Part shown: in pieces, positions 31,885 to 41,455 of the stretch | How positions within the stretch are numbered: the stretch's first letter is position 1 | How the letters are laid out: each line of letters begins with the position of its first letter | Source of the DNA: Olsenella profusa F0195 | GTDB lineage: Bacteria; Actinomycetota; Coriobacteriia; Coriobacteriales; Atopobiaceae | Reading direction: 5' to 3' | NCBI RefSeq assembly: GCF_000468755.1 | Contig: NZ_AWEZ01000069.1 | Span: 1 to 64,000, forward strand | Length of the DNA stretch: 64,000 nt | The notes under the pieces: generated by a model | Database searches by the model: none | Told to the model about the DNA's origin: nothing | What the model saw: the letters and a program-made list of their open reading frames with translations, nothing else | Program-made: the position numbers and the translations under genes

Positions 31885-34245
31885 ATGGATTCCAAGTACA
31901 CCAGGGCTGCCGAGAAGGCCGTGGGCGCACTGAGCGAAGAGCAGCTCGTGGACCTCGGCGTGGGCGCGGACTTCTGGCGCACGAAGGCGTACCTCGAGGC
32001 GGGGGTGCCAGCCCTCACGGTGAGCGACGGCCCCAGCGGGCTTCGCTACCAAAAGCCCGGCACCGACGCCAAGGGCATGACCGTCTCGGAGCCGGCAACC
32101 TGCTTCCCCGCGCTGGCGACGCTTGCCGCCACCTGGGACGCAGACGTTGCCGGGCAGGTGGGGCGCGCCATAGGGGCCGAGGCTCGTGCGCTTGGCGTGG
32201 GCGTTGTCCTGGGGCCGGGGCTCAACATCAAGAGAAGCCCGCTCTGCGGCCGCAACTTCGAGTACTTCAGCGAGGACCCGCTTTTGACGGGCACCCTGGC
32301 CACGCGCTACGTGCAGGGCGTCCAGTCCACGGGCGCGGGCTCGTGCATCAAGCACTTTGCCGTGAACAACCAGGAGTACAAGCGCTTCTCCAACGACTGC
32401 ATCGTGGACGAGCGGACGCTGCGCGAGATCTACCTGCGTGCCTTTGAGATGGTGGTCCGCGAGGCCGAGCCCCAGATGGTCATGAGCGTCTACGTGATGC
32501 TCAACGGCATCTACTGCAGCGACAACAGCCACCTTCTGCGCGACATCTTGCGTGACGAGTGGGGCTTTGATGGCGCCGTGGTGACCGACTGGGGTGGCAT
32601 GCACGATCGCGCTGACGCCTACGAGGCCGGCTGCGACCTGGCCATGCCCGGCGGTGGCAGGCACCTGCAGGGACAGGCGTCTGCTGCGCTGGCCTCGGGT
32701 AGGCTGCGCCGCGAGCGCGCGCTCGAGTCTGCCAGGCGTCTGGCCGCGCTGGCGATCGCGCATGCGAACGACGCGGAGGGAGCGCCTGCCGTGGACGTTG
32801 CCGACAACCGTGCGGTTGCGCGTCGTGCTGCCGCCGAGGGGCACGTGCTTCTCGCCAACGATGGCGTGCTCCCGCTTGCGGCGGGCGCGAGCGTGGCGCT
32901 TGTAGGGCAGCTGGTTGAGAAGCCCCGCTATCAGGGTGGAGGCTCCAGCCACATCAACGCACGGCATGTTTCAAGCGTGCGCGAGCTGCGTCCTGGCTGG
33001 GCGTACGCCGCAGGCTATGACGCCCGCACCGGGGAGACGACGGATGAGCTGGTAGAGGAGGCCGTGCGCACGGCCGGTGAGGCGGACGTGGGCGTTGTGG
33101 TGGTGGGACTGCCCGAGACCATCGAGTCCGAGGGCTACGACCGAGATGACATGCGCCTGCCCGAGGGGATGGACCGGCTCGTGGCCGCCGTGGCCGCCGT
33201 CAACCCGCGCACCGTGGTGGTGCTGCAGTGCGGAAGCCCTGTCGGGATGCCCTGGGAGAAGGACGTTGCCGCGGTGCTGTACGCAGGTCTTGGCGGCGAG
33301 GCGGGTGCCGAGGCGACGGTCGACGTGCTCGAGGGCACGGTGAACCCATCCGGCAAGCTGCCCGAGACCTGGCCGCTGTGTGCGGGAGACGCTCCGTGCA
33401 TGGGGTGGTGGGGCAACCCGCATCGTCAGTCGCAGTACCGCGAGGGCGTGTTTGTGGGGTACCGCTACTACCAGACCGCAGGCGTCCCCGTTGCGCACTG
33501 CTTTGGGCACGGGCTCTCATACACGAGCTTCTCGTACGGTGACCTTGAGGTGGATGCCGCTAGCCGCACGGCGAGCTTTGCGGTCACGAACACCGGGAAG
33601 CGTGCTGGCGCGGAGGTGGCCCAGGTCTACGTTTACGCGCCTGCGGATGGGGTGCCCCGGCCGCGCGTCCAGCTCGCGGGCTTTGCACGCGTGCCGCTTG
33701 CGCCGGGTGAGACGCAGCGTGCGAGCGTGGCGCTGGACGAGAGGTCCCTCTCCGCCTGGGATGGTGGCTGGAAGATCTCCAGTGGCATTTACCAGGTGTT
33801 TGTTGGTTCCTCAGTTGAGGACGTGCGGCTTTCGGGCACGCTGGAGGTGACAGGTGCCGGGGCCACTGCTCCCGATGCGCTTGCCGGCACGTGGTACCAG
33901 GCGCCCAAGGGAAAGCCCACCCAGGCAGACTTCGAGGCTCTGCTCGGGCACGCCGTTCCCCCCGAGGCACGCCACACCAAGGGCAGCTATGACGAGACGG
34001 ACTCCCTGCTCGAGATGGCCGAGACCTCCGGTGCCTGCCGCTTCTTCGCCGACCAGATCAAGGGCGCCATCGAGCGCGACTATGAGGACAAGACCGACCC
34101 GCAGTGCCGCATGTCAATCATGTCCAGCGCGGGATGTGCGCTGTTTGGCCTGGTGAACTGCTCGGGTGGTGCCATGCCCGTGTGGCTGGCAAACGCGCTC
34201 CTGAACCTGGCCAACGGCCACGCGCCCTGGCACAGAAGGGGCTAG
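31885..34245 (+). CDS. GH3 beta-glycosidase
   Basis: 786 residues from ATG 31885 behind GGGAGG. GH3 blocks: VSDGPSGLR, CFPALATLAATWD, GVGVVLGPGLNIKRSPLCGR followed by NFEYFSEDP, and SCIKHFAVNNQE. The nucleophile Asp is in GFDGAVVTDWGGM; then come a sandwich domain and a fibronectin-III C-terminus beginning near 560 (SYTSFSYGDLEVDAASRT). An unusual extra helical tail of about 115 residues follows residue 670 (ADFEALLGHAVPPE onward). Cytoplasmic, no signal peptide. Probably removes beta-glucosyl or related residues after the rhamnosidase. Confidence 0.9.
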   Translation: MDSKYTRAAEKAVGALSEEQLVDLGVGADFWRTKAYLEAGVPALTVSDGPSGLRYQKPGTDAKGMTVSEPATCFPALATLAATWDADVAGQVGRAIGAEARALGVGVVLGPGLNIKRSPLCGRNFEYFSEDPLLTGTLATRYVQGVQSTGAGSCIKHFAVNNQEYKRFSNDCIVDERTLREIYLRAFEMVVREAEPQMVMSVYVMLNGIYCSDNSHLLRDILRDEWGFDGAVVTDWGGMHDRADAYEAGCDLAMPGGGRHLQGQASAALASGRLRRERALESARRLAALAIAHANDAEGAPAVDVADNRAVARRAAAEGHVLLANDGVLPLAAGASVALVGQLVEKPRYQGGGSSHINARHVSSVRELRPGWAYAAGYDARTGETTDELVEEAVRTAGEADVGVVVVGLPETIESEGYDRDDMRLPEGMDRLVAAVAAVNPRTVVVLQCGSPVGMPWEKDVAAVLYAGLGGEAGAEATVDVLEGTVNPSGKLPETWPLCAGDAPCMGWWGNPHRQSQYREGVFVGYRYYQTAGVPVAHCFGHGLSYTSFSYGDLEVDAASRTASFAVTNTGKRAGAEVAQVYVYAPADGVPRPRVQLAGFARVPLAPGETQRASVALDERSLSAWDGGWKISSGIYQVFVGSSVEDVRLSGTLEVTGAGATAPDALAGTWYQAPKGKPTQADFEALLGHAVPPEARHTKGSYDETDSLLEMAETSGACRFFADQIKGAIERDYEDKTDPQCRMSIMSSAGCALFGLVNCSGGAMPVWLANALLNLANGHAPWHRRG

Positions 34246-34247
34246 CC

Positions 34248-35150
34248 ATGACCAGCGCGTTTGCACACCTGATGAACGTGGTCTTCCGGCTGATGCCGCA
34301 GGATGAGCCCGGCCAGTCCCACGATTACGTGGCCGAGAGGCAACGCAACGACCGCAAGCCGCCTCGTCCTCCCAGGGGCGTGGTGGTCGAGCAGATTGAC
34401 CTTAACGGACTGGGTGGGGAGCGTGTCACGAAGCCCGGCAATCACCACGGTTGGGTGCTCTACATCCATGGTGGTGGCTTTACCGTGGGGTCCGCACGCG
34501 AACGTCGCGAGATATGCCAATACATCGCCGACCGCCTTGGCTACAACTGCGTGAGCTGCAATTATCGGCTGGCACCAGAGCATCTGTGGTCGTCACAGAT
34601 GGACGACGCGTTTGCGGCGTGGCAGGGCCTTCTCACCCTAGGGGTCGATCCCAGCGAGGTTATCCTGGCAGGCGAGAGCGCCGGTGGCACGTTGGCGCTG
34701 TCGTTGGCGTTGTTGCTCAAGCAGCGGGGAATGGCACAGCCCAAGGGCATCGTTGCGCTCTCTGCCTCGGTGACGCAGGCTGAGGTGCTTGCCTCGCACA
34801 GGGCAAACGCGGATACCGACTACATGCTGCGGCACGCTGTCGAGCAGGGGCAGCTGCGTCTGGTCTACGGGAAGCACCGAGACGACCGGGCATTCCTGCG
34901 CGACCCCATCGTCTCGCCCCTGTACGGTGACTATGCGGGCTTGCCGCCGGTGTTTCTCAGCGCGTCAGACACCGAGGCTCTGCTGGATGACTCGCGCGAG
35001 CTGCACCAGCGACTTTGCGACGCGGGGCACCCCTGCGCAATCGACATCCAGCACGGGTGTTGCCACGCGCTCCAGGTTTTCACCCGCATGCCCGAGGCAC
35101 GTGCGGCGCTGGCTGCGGCGTTCGCGTTCATGGACGGCGGCGGCCGATGA
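34248..35150 (+). CDS. Alpha/beta hydrolase, HSL-type esterase
   Basis: 300 residues from ATG 34248, 2 bases after the GH3 gene. YIHGGGFTVGSA is the HGGG oxyanion motif of hormone-sensitive-lipase-type esterases, and ILAGESAGGTLALSLALLL holds the nucleophilic Ser in GESAGG. The acid is likely in LSASDTEALLDDS and the His in QHGCCHALQVF. It probably removes acyl groups from decorated glycosides so that the glycosidases can act. Its stop overlaps the next start (ATGA). Confidence 0.85.
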   Translation: MTSAFAHLMNVVFRLMPQDEPGQSHDYVAERQRNDRKPPRPPRGVVVEQIDLNGLGGERVTKPGNHHGWVLYIHGGGFTVGSARERREICQYIADRLGYNCVSCNYRLAPEHLWSSQMDDAFAAWQGLLTLGVDPSEVILAGESAGGTLALSLALLLKQRGMAQPKGIVALSASVTQAEVLASHRANADTDYMLRHAVEQGQLRLVYGKHRDDRAFLRDPIVSPLYGDYAGLPPVFLSASDTEALLDDSRELHQRLCDAGHPCAIDIQHGCCHALQVFTRMPEARAALAAAFAFMDGGGR

Positions 35151-36673
35151 GTACTGGCTTGCGTGAGTTCGACGGGCTGCGGGGCCAGGCGGTGAACCCC
35201 TTCCTGCCGCAGGACGTCTACGTGGCCGACGGCGAGGTGCACGTCTTTGGCGGGCGCGCCTATCTCTTTGGCAGCCACGACGTCGAGGGCGGAAATGAGT
35301 TCTGCATGGGCGACTACGAGTTCTTCTCGGCACCGGTAGATGACCTCTCGGCTTGGACTAGCAGGGGCGTCAGCTACAATCCGCGGCAGGACCCGCTGTG
35401 GAGCCCTCGGCGTCGCTACGCCTATGCCCCTGACGTAGTGCGTGGCAACGACGGCCGTTTCTACCTGTACTACCGTCTGGCCGGCTATCAGGGGCCAATC
35501 AGCGTGGCAGTGTGCGATGAGCCCGACGGCAATTATGACTACCTGGGGTTCGTTCGAAACGAGGATGGCTCGCCCCTGCGGCGCTTCGTGCCCTTCGACC
35601 CGGCGGTCATGAACGACGGCGGCACCATCCGCCTGTACTACGGCACGTGGTGGCCATTCGACCAGATGCCTGTCGTGCTGCGCCCGATCTTCCGTCGCGT
35701 GGAGGCGGGCATGTTTGGCAAGACGCCACAGCAGATAGCCGCGCAACCTGGTGGCGTCATGGGGCCCGTCACCTGCACGCTGCAGGATGACATGCTGACG
35801 GTGGCCACGCAGCCCGTCCGGGTGCTACCCACAGACACCAGACACACGCCGTTCGCCAGCCATTTCGCCATTCCGGCGCTGTCTGCGGGGCACGGCATGG
35901 TGGGCCACGGGTTCTTCGAGGCGTCCAGCATACGGAAGGTGGGGGAGCGCTACGTGTTCGTATACTCCTCGGTGAACAACCACGAGCTGTGCTACGCCAC
36001 AAGCGACCGCCCCGACGGGGGCTTCACGTATGGTGGAGTGCTGGTGAGCAACGGCGACGTGGGCGTGGACGGCCGCGACGAGTGCGACCGCGCCAATGCC
36101 ACGGGCACCACGCACGGCTCCATCGAGTGCATCGGCGACCAGTGGTATGTGTTCTACCATCGGCTGACGCACGGCACCGATTGGTCTCGCCAGATGTGTG
36201 CCGAGAAGATCTTTCCACAGGCAGACGGCTCGATTGAGCAGGTACCGCTGACCTCGTGCGGACTTAGCGAAGGCGACCTGCGCGGGCGGGGCAGCTATCC
36301 CGCCACCATCTGCTGCCACCTCACGAACGGGCACATGCCGCATACGGGCAACCGGGCAGTGCAAGGCATCCCCATGGTGACCCACGAGGGCGAGGGGTCA
36401 GATGCGGTGCGTTTCGTGGGAGGAATGTCTGGTGGCTGCTATGCGCTCTACCGCTACTTCGACCTGACGAGAACCCGTGGCGTCGGAGTCGTGGGGCGCG
36501 GCAGCGGATCGCTGGAGGTTCGGATGGATGGCACAATGGTGGGCAGGCTCCAACTAGACACCAGCGAGTGGCAGGGCGCCCGTGTGGACGTGCATGGTCT
36601 CAGCGTGCATGCATCGATCGAGCTTGCATGTCATGACGGGCGCCTGGACCTGCTGACGTTGGAGCTGGCCTAG
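35147..36673 (+). CDS. GH43-like glycoside hydrolase
   Basis: 508 residues, ATG 35147 coupled to the esterase stop. Five-bladed propeller features: NPFLPQDVYVADGEVHVFGG with YLFGSHD (blade 1, catalytic Asp region), YAPDVVRGNDGRFYLYYR (middle acidic residue), GFFEASSIRKVGERYVFVYS (the Glu-Ala-Ser blade typical of GH43/GH62-like enzymes), and HGSIECIGDQWYVFYHR. A C-terminal beta domain follows from about 420. It probably acts on arabinosyl or xylosyl units of the imported substrate. Last gene of the operon. Confidence 0.8.
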   Translation: MSTGLREFDGLRGQAVNPFLPQDVYVADGEVHVFGGRAYLFGSHDVEGGNEFCMGDYEFFSAPVDDLSAWTSRGVSYNPRQDPLWSPRRRYAYAPDVVRGNDGRFYLYYRLAGYQGPISVAVCDEPDGNYDYLGFVRNEDGSPLRRFVPFDPAVMNDGGTIRLYYGTWWPFDQMPVVLRPIFRRVEAGMFGKTPQQIAAQPGGVMGPVTCTLQDDMLTVATQPVRVLPTDTRHTPFASHFAIPALSAGHGMVGHGFFEASSIRKVGERYVFVYSSVNNHELCYATSDRPDGGFTYGGVLVSNGDVGVDGRDECDRANATGTTHGSIECIGDQWYVFYHRLTHGTDWSRQMCAEKIFPQADGSIEQVPLTSCGLSEGDLRGRGSYPATICCHLTNGHMPHTGNRAVQGIPMVTHEGEGSDAVRFVGGMSGGCYALYRYFDLTRTRGVGVVGRGSGSLEVRMDGTMVGRLQLDTSEWQGARVDVHGLSVHASIELACHDGRLDLLTLELA

Positions 36674-37112
36674 GCAGCCAAGGCTCTTTGTGCGCGGTTA
36701 TCGAATGAATCGTTCGCCTTGGAGTTCAGCAGGCATATTGGGAGCCGGACCCTACGCAAATCTCACGTGGGGGGCATAGGGGAGGCTCTTACGAATGGGA
36801 TGAGCCAACGCTCCTGTCCGAGCTTGGACTGAGGATTCTTCTGACGTCGTAAACGACGTGACTCGAGCAGAATGCGCTTTGGCCGAGCTGCGATGACAGA
36901 CACATGCAAATACGGAAGGAATGGCTCGTCTCCTGCTTCGCACTGACGCCGTCGCGTCAGGCAGGACTGGGGGGCTTGAGATTGGGGCCAGGCGACTCGC
37001 CCGTGCTGAGCTTCGCGAATTCGATCCCACGAACCTCCGGAGCGGTTGGCGTGCCGCTGTCGCGCCGGAAAACATCCATCCTATGAAACGCAGCGTGAGG
37101 CTGGCGAGCTAA
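36674..37112. other. 440-bp gap with no clear gene
   Basis: A loose inverted repeat CCAAGGC ... GCCTTGG (about 36678-36724) follows the GH43-like stop and might help end the operon. A 63-codon frame at 36921-37112 (GLEIGARRLARAELREFDPT) reads like protein, but has no ribosome site and no relatives that I know. It may be a remnant. Confidence 0.35.
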
Positions 37113-37394
37113 GTGTCGTCCCTCGACATTGAATCCCTCCGCGTTATCCACAGGGAGCTCTGCAGGGGTGCGGCCCGGGGGAGTGTCCCACCCATCTCCC
37201 TGGTGCTTGCCACGAACGCCGGGGAATGTCATACCTGCCTGTGCGACATGCAGTACTGGGTGAGTCAGGAGGACGGCGTTGAGGCGTTGAACCACTGGGT
37301 CTCGACCTTCAGCGCCGCCGTCATCGATGCCTGTCGTGACGCTGACGCGATATCCAGGGAGATGGGGGCCATCAGAGACAGCTGGGTGAGGTGA
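37113..37394 (+). CDS. Small hypothetical protein
   Basis: 93 residues from GTG 37113, with a GAGG about 12 bases upstream. SLDIESLRVIHRELCRGAAR, TNAGECHTCLCDMQYWVSQE and NHWVSTFSAAVIDACRDADA suggest a compact helical protein with a possible metal site (CHTCLC). Nothing else recognisable. It converges on the BceB-type permease with repeat copy 4 between them. Confidence 0.4.
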   Translation: MSSLDIESLRVIHRELCRGAARGSVPPISLVLATNAGECHTCLCDMQYWVSQEDGVEALNHWVSTFSAAVIDACRDADAISREMGAIRDSWVR

Positions 37395-37593
37395 TTGGGG
37401 CGCGAGCCACGTCGCCGCAGGTCATCTCGACTTGGAAGGTTCCGTCCTTCTCGTCCATCAGAAACTCCATGGGGGACGAGGGGGAAGGCGCGGGCGAGGG
37501 ACGACCTTCACGTCGTGACCGCGGAGGGGATGCTCGGCTGACGGGGACGCTCCGCCGGCGGGACCCACGTCTTGGCGTGACCAAGTGGAATCG

Positions 37594-37650
37594 GCACCCA
37601 CAGCCAGCGAAAGGCACCCACGGTGCCCCTTGGCTGTGGGGCACCGTGGG
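37594..37650. repeat. Half copy of the GTGTGGGTGC element joined to a perfect hairpin
   Basis: Two right-arm-type units (GCACCCACA at 37594 and GCACCCACGG at 37614, period 20) have no left arm or core. The second unit runs into CCCACGGTGCCCC-TTGGCTGT-GGGGCACCGTGGG, a perfect 13-bp stem (37617-37629 and 37638-37650). It lies between convergent genes 16 bp from the permease stop, so the hairpin could be a two-way terminator, although it lacks T runs. Confidence 0.65.
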
Positions 37651-37665
37651 ACACCGCGGGGATCG

Positions 37666-39570
37666 CTAGTCCTGTGGGCGGATGAAGGCCCTCACCTGGT
37701 TGCTGAAGCGGGCGTTCAGCACGGCGAAGAGCACGACCTCCAAGGCGAGCAGTGGTACCATGGTCGCGGTCATGCGCACGAAGATGTGTGCGCTCGCCGA
37801 CCCGATGCTGATGAGGAACGCCATCGCGAAGCCCGTCAGCACGACCGCGAAGCCTATCGGCAGCGAGAACAGCACCTGGAGCTGGCGCTTTTGGATGCGC
37901 AGCACCTGCGCGACGGATAGCCCCATGCGGTTCAGGTTGCGCATGACGGGCAGGCTCTCGCGCACGTCGGAGAGCAGCCTGAAGTAGATGAGGCTGATCG
38001 ATGCCACGATGAAGATGACCGAGAGCATGAGCGCGATGTAGGTGTTCATCTCGTAGGCGTATTCCTGCAGGACGATGGTCTCGATGCGGGGGATGAAGAG
38101 GAAGTTGTCCCCGTTGGCGAGTCCCACCCCGATGGTCTCGCGCACGCTCTCGCATGCCGCGCGCACCTCCTGCGCCTGGCCCTCGTCGTCCACGTCGAAG
38201 GTGAAGACTCGCACGTTCACGAACCTACCCGCATCGTGCAGTCGCTGCCAGTCGGCATCGGTCACGACGTAGCTGCCGAAGCGCTTCGCGTTGTCGAGCA
38301 CGGGTGCGGACGTGCCGATGACCTCGAACGATCGACCTTCCGGCCCCTCGACCGAGCCCTCGTGCTCGGACGCTCCGGAGATGCTGACCGCTTGGCCGTC
38401 CTCGATCGAGAGCGTCGCGCCCGACTGCCGCTCGTACGCGCTCTGGGCGATGAACTTGGTCCCGAAGATGGTCTTCTCAGCCTGCAGCATGTCGTAGGAG
38501 TCTTCCGCATACGCTACGCCATTCGCATCGAGCTGCGATTCGATCTCGTCGATGTCCGATGCCTCGCGCACGTTGTCGCCGTACGAGAAGTACCCTATCG
38601 CGAAGGGAATGCCCTGTGTGATGTCCGCACGCACCGTCGTGACGAGCGCGAGCGAGACGATGATGGCGCTGAACGACATCGCGAGCATGACGGTTGACAC
38701 GAACATCGTCATGACCGATCCCCTGAGCCTGTCGCGCAGGCCGGAGACCCAGATGGCGTTGCCGTTCTCCAGGTAGTAGCGCGAACGTGCGACTCGTGCG
38801 AGCGCGAGGAACGAGAACTGGCGGTACACGAGGAAGAGCCCGGTAAGCGTGCTCGCGATGATGAACCAGGGAATGACGCTCGCGAGCACGTCGTAGGGGT
38901 TCAGGAACATGCGCACGGGCGGGATGACACCAAACAAGCAGGTGCCACAACCGCAGGCGAGCAGGATGATGCCCAGGATGGCAAGGGGCTTCGAGAAGCG
39001 CATGTCGCGGCTCTCGTCAGCCTTGGCGGCGAGCAGCTCGACGATGGGGCGCTTGCATATCCCACGCGCCTGCATCGCGCTCGCCACGAGGAAGATGACG
39101 GCGAACGTGACGGCGGTCTGTACGATGGACGTTGCCGGGAACTGGTACGCGACGTCCTCCACGCGGATGATGCGCGCCATCAGCATGACCATGAGATGCC
39201 CGAAGACGAGCCCGATGACGAGGCCTGCGGCGATGGCGCTTGCGCCGATCAGAAGGCTCTCGAGCACGATGGACAGCTCAACCTGGCGCCTCTTCATGCC
39301 CATCGTGAGCAGAGCCCCGTACAGGCGGCGCTTGCGCTTCAGGAAGGCGCTCAGAGAGAGCCCCAGGAACCCGAGCGAATACACGGAGATGAAGGAAATC
39401 GCGAGACGCATGATGTCCTGCACGCTCTCGCTCTGCGCGAGCTGGGGGTGGTTCATGTTGGCCGAGAACACGAAGAAGACCACGACCGAGAACACGCTGC
39501 TCAGCCAGAACGCGACGTAGCTCTCCTTGTCGCGCAGGACGTTGTTGAGGGCGAATCTGAAGAAGCTCAT
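37666..39570 (-). CDS. BceB-type ABC transporter permease
   Basis: 634 residues, ATG 39570. Ten hydrophobic segments: two at the start (FWLSSVFSVVVFFVFSANMN), an FtsX-like core (about 55-160), a large external domain of about 200 residues between helices 7 and 8 (about 310-520), and three final helices. This is the layout of BceB-type permeases that sense and remove cell-wall-targeting peptides such as bacitracin. KRKRRLYGALLTMGMKRRQV is the cytoplasmic coupling segment. It follows the ATPase by 1 base. With the kinase and regulator upstream it forms a complete resistance module. Confidence 0.85.
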   Translation of the reverse strand: MSFFRFALNNVLRDKESYVAFWLSSVFSVVVFFVFSANMNHPQLAQSESVQDIMRLAISFISVYSLGFLGLSLSAFLKRKRRLYGALLTMGMKRRQVELSIVLESLLIGASAIAAGLVIGLVFGHLMVMLMARIIRVEDVAYQFPATSIVQTAVTFAVIFLVASAMQARGICKRPIVELLAAKADESRDMRFSKPLAILGIILLACGCGTCLFGVIPPVRMFLNPYDVLASVIPWFIIASTLTGLFLVYRQFSFLALARVARSRYYLENGNAIWVSGLRDRLRGSVMTMFVSTVMLAMSFSAIIVSLALVTTVRADITQGIPFAIGYFSYGDNVREASDIDEIESQLDANGVAYAEDSYDMLQAEKTIFGTKFIAQSAYERQSGATLSIEDGQAVSISGASEHEGSVEGPEGRSFEVIGTSAPVLDNAKRFGSYVVTDADWQRLHDAGRFVNVRVFTFDVDDEGQAQEVRAACESVRETIGVGLANGDNFLFIPRIETIVLQEYAYEMNTYIALMLSVIFIVASISLIYFRLLSDVRESLPVMRNLNRMGLSVAQVLRIQKRQLQVLFSLPIGFAVVLTGFAMAFLISIGSASAHIFVRMTATMVPLLALEVVLFAVLNARFSNQVRAFIRPQD

Positions 39571-39571
39571 C

Positions 39572-40315
39572 TCACTTCGCCCCCATGAACTTGAGGACGT
39601 TCAGGATCTCGTCATAGAACGCCTGCCTGTCACCTTCGCGGTACAGCGCCTCCAGGATGCGGCCATCCTTGATGAAGATGGCGCGCGTGCAGAAGCATGC
39701 GGTCTTGGCATCGTGCGTGACGACGATGGTGGAGGTGCCACGCGATGCGTTGAGGTCCGCGAAGATGTGCATGACGCTCTCGGCAGCAGCCGAGTCGAGG
39801 TTGCCCGTGGGCTCGTCGGCCAGGAGGAGGTGCGGGTTGTGGATGATGGCGCGGGCGATGGCGGCGCGCTGGGCCTGGCCTCCCGACACCTCGTACGTCC
39901 GCTTGTCGAGGACCTCCCCTATGCCAAGGCTCTTGGCGATGCTCTCTGCCACGGTATTCATGCGTGCGGGCGGGATGCGGCGCATCATGAGCGGGAGCAT
40001 GATGTTCTCGCGGATGGTCAGCGTGTCCACCAGGTTGAAGTCCTGGAAGACGAAGCCGAGCTCGTTGCGGCGGAACTCGGCGGCCTCGGACTCGCTCAGA
40101 TGCGAGATGTCGCGTCCGCCGATGCGGATCTCGCCCGAGCTGAGCGGGAGGATGCCGGAGATGAGGTTGAGCAGCGTGGACTTCCCCGATCCCGAGGCGC
40201 CCATGATGGCGATGAACTCGCCCTCCTCCATCCTCATGGACAGGTCGTTCACGGCACGCACCTGCACGTTGGTGCCGTATATCTTGCTTGCATGGTCAAT
40301 GGTGAGGATCGTCAT
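39572..40315 (-). CDS. BceA-type ABC transporter ATPase
   Basis: 247 residues from ATG 40315, with GGGAG upstream; the longer frame to 40390 lacks a site. Walker A GASGSGKSTLLNLISGI, Q-loop FVFQDFNLVDTLT, signature EVSGGQAQRAAIARAI, Walker B HLLLADEPTGNLD and H-loop VVTHDAK are all intact. The LVDTLTIRENIMLPL pattern is usual for MacB/LolD/BceA ATPases. It pairs with the BceB-type permease. Confidence 0.9.
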   Translation of the reverse strand: MTILTIDHASKIYGTNVQVRAVNDLSMRMEEGEFIAIMGASGSGKSTLLNLISGILPLSSGEIRIGGRDISHLSESEAAEFRRNELGFVFQDFNLVDTLTIRENIMLPLMMRRIPPARMNTVAESIAKSLGIGEVLDKRTYEVSGGQAQRAAIARAIIHNPHLLLADEPTGNLDSAAAESVMHIFADLNASRGTSTIVVTHDAKTACFCTRAIFIKDGRILEALYREGDRQAFYDEILNVLKFMGAK

Positions 40316-40384
40316 GATTGGTCTCCCTTCTGATCCGATGCAAGAAGCGTACGGAACGGGACGTGGCGCTGCCATCGAATGACG

Positions 40385-40431
40385 TGACAAAAGATGACGG
40401 GTCCTGTCACCTTTACGATGTCACCTTTACG
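40385..40431 (-). promoter_or_regulatory. Candidate BceR operator upstream of the ABC genes
   Basis: TGTCACCTTTACG occurs twice in tandem (40405-40417 and 40419-40431, period 14). A GTGACA/TGTCAC inverted pair spans 40384-40410. BceR-type regulators bind TGACA/TGTCA-type half sites in front of bceAB, so this is the expected place and style. Assignment is inferred. Confidence 0.5.
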
Positions 40432-40480
40432 GCTGCCGATGCGACGGCATGACAGCGACCTCGCGCGCACCCAAGGGCCG

Positions 40481-41455
40481 TCAGAGCGTGATGCTCACGC
40501 GGGTTCCGCGGCCAACCTCTGACTCCACCTCGATGTGGTGCCCAAGCCCATCGAGCACGCGCTTTGCCACGTAGAGTCCGATGCCTGACGACTGGTCGTG
40601 GTCGCGTCCGTTGCTCCCCGTGAAGTACAGGTCGAAGATGCGCGGCAGGTCACGCTTGCGGATGCCGATGCCGTGGTCCGTGATGTGCAGGGTCACGCCG
40701 TCCGCCGTTGCCTCTGCCCCCACCTCGACCGTGGACCCCACATCCGAGTACTTCACGGCGTTGTGCAGTGCCTGCTCGACCACGAACGCGAGCCACTTGC
40801 CGTCGGTGCGCACGTGCAGCGACGCGTCCACGCTCGACGTCGGGAACACCTCCCTCTGCACGAAGAGGCGGCGATCCTTCGCGATGACGCCATCGACCAG
40901 GTCCTTGAGCGAGACCTCCTCGACGGCGAGGTCCGATGCGAGCCGGTCCATGCGCACGAGGCCCAGGATCAGGTCGAGCTGCCCCTGCAGACGGTCGAGC
41001 TCGCACAGCGCGTCGAACGAGTCGGTGCGCCCGGGATCCTTCTGCACCATCAGGCGCAGGACGCTCACCGGCGTCTTCATCTGGTGCACCCACTGCATGA
41101 CGTGCGTCCGCCAGCGGAGCATCGCGTCGTCCCGCTCGTTCAGGCGACGCTGGTAGCTTCGATACGCGTCGCGGCTGCGTACGATGTACGCCTCGGCCAC
41201 GGGGTCGGTGCTGTGCCGGTCGATCAGGGACTCCATGTCATCGAGGTCCCCCTCGAGGCTCTCGTAGAGGGCGCGCTTGCGCAGGAACCTCACAGTGAGG
41301 AACACGACGAGCACGAAGGTCGAGACGAGGAGGAAGTACGCGACGCCGCCCGCCGTGGCGAACCCCTGGGCAAAGTGGAACGCGAGCGCGAGCGTCACGG
41401 ACTCGAAGGCGAACAGGGCGATGACGTCGAGATGGTCCCTCAGGAAGAGCCTCAT
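40481..41455 (-). CDS. BceS-type intramembrane-sensing histidine kinase
   Basis: 324 residues, ATG 41455, overlapping the regulator stop (ATGA). Two closely spaced helices (about 10-30 and 36-55) with almost no external loop define the intramembrane-sensing class. These kinases sense through the associated BceAB transporter. H-box WVHQMKTPVSVLRLMVQ, N-box EQALHNAVKYS, G1 ITDHGIGIRKRDLPRIFDLY, and G2 SSGIGLYVAKRVL are present. It works with the response regulator next door. Confidence 0.9.
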   Translation of the reverse strand: MRLFLRDHLDVIALFAFESVTLALAFHFAQGFATAGGVAYFLLVSTFVLVVFLTVRFLRKRALYESLEGDLDDMESLIDRHSTDPVAEAYIVRSRDAYRSYQRRLNERDDAMLRWRTHVMQWVHQMKTPVSVLRLMVQKDPGRTDSFDALCELDRLQGQLDLILGLVRMDRLASDLAVEEVSLKDLVDGVIAKDRRLFVQREVFPTSSVDASLHVRTDGKWLAFVVEQALHNAVKYSDVGSTVEVGAEATADGVTLHITDHGIGIRKRDLPRIFDLYFTGSNGRDHDQSSGIGLYVAKRVLDGLGHHIEVESEVGRGTRVSITL

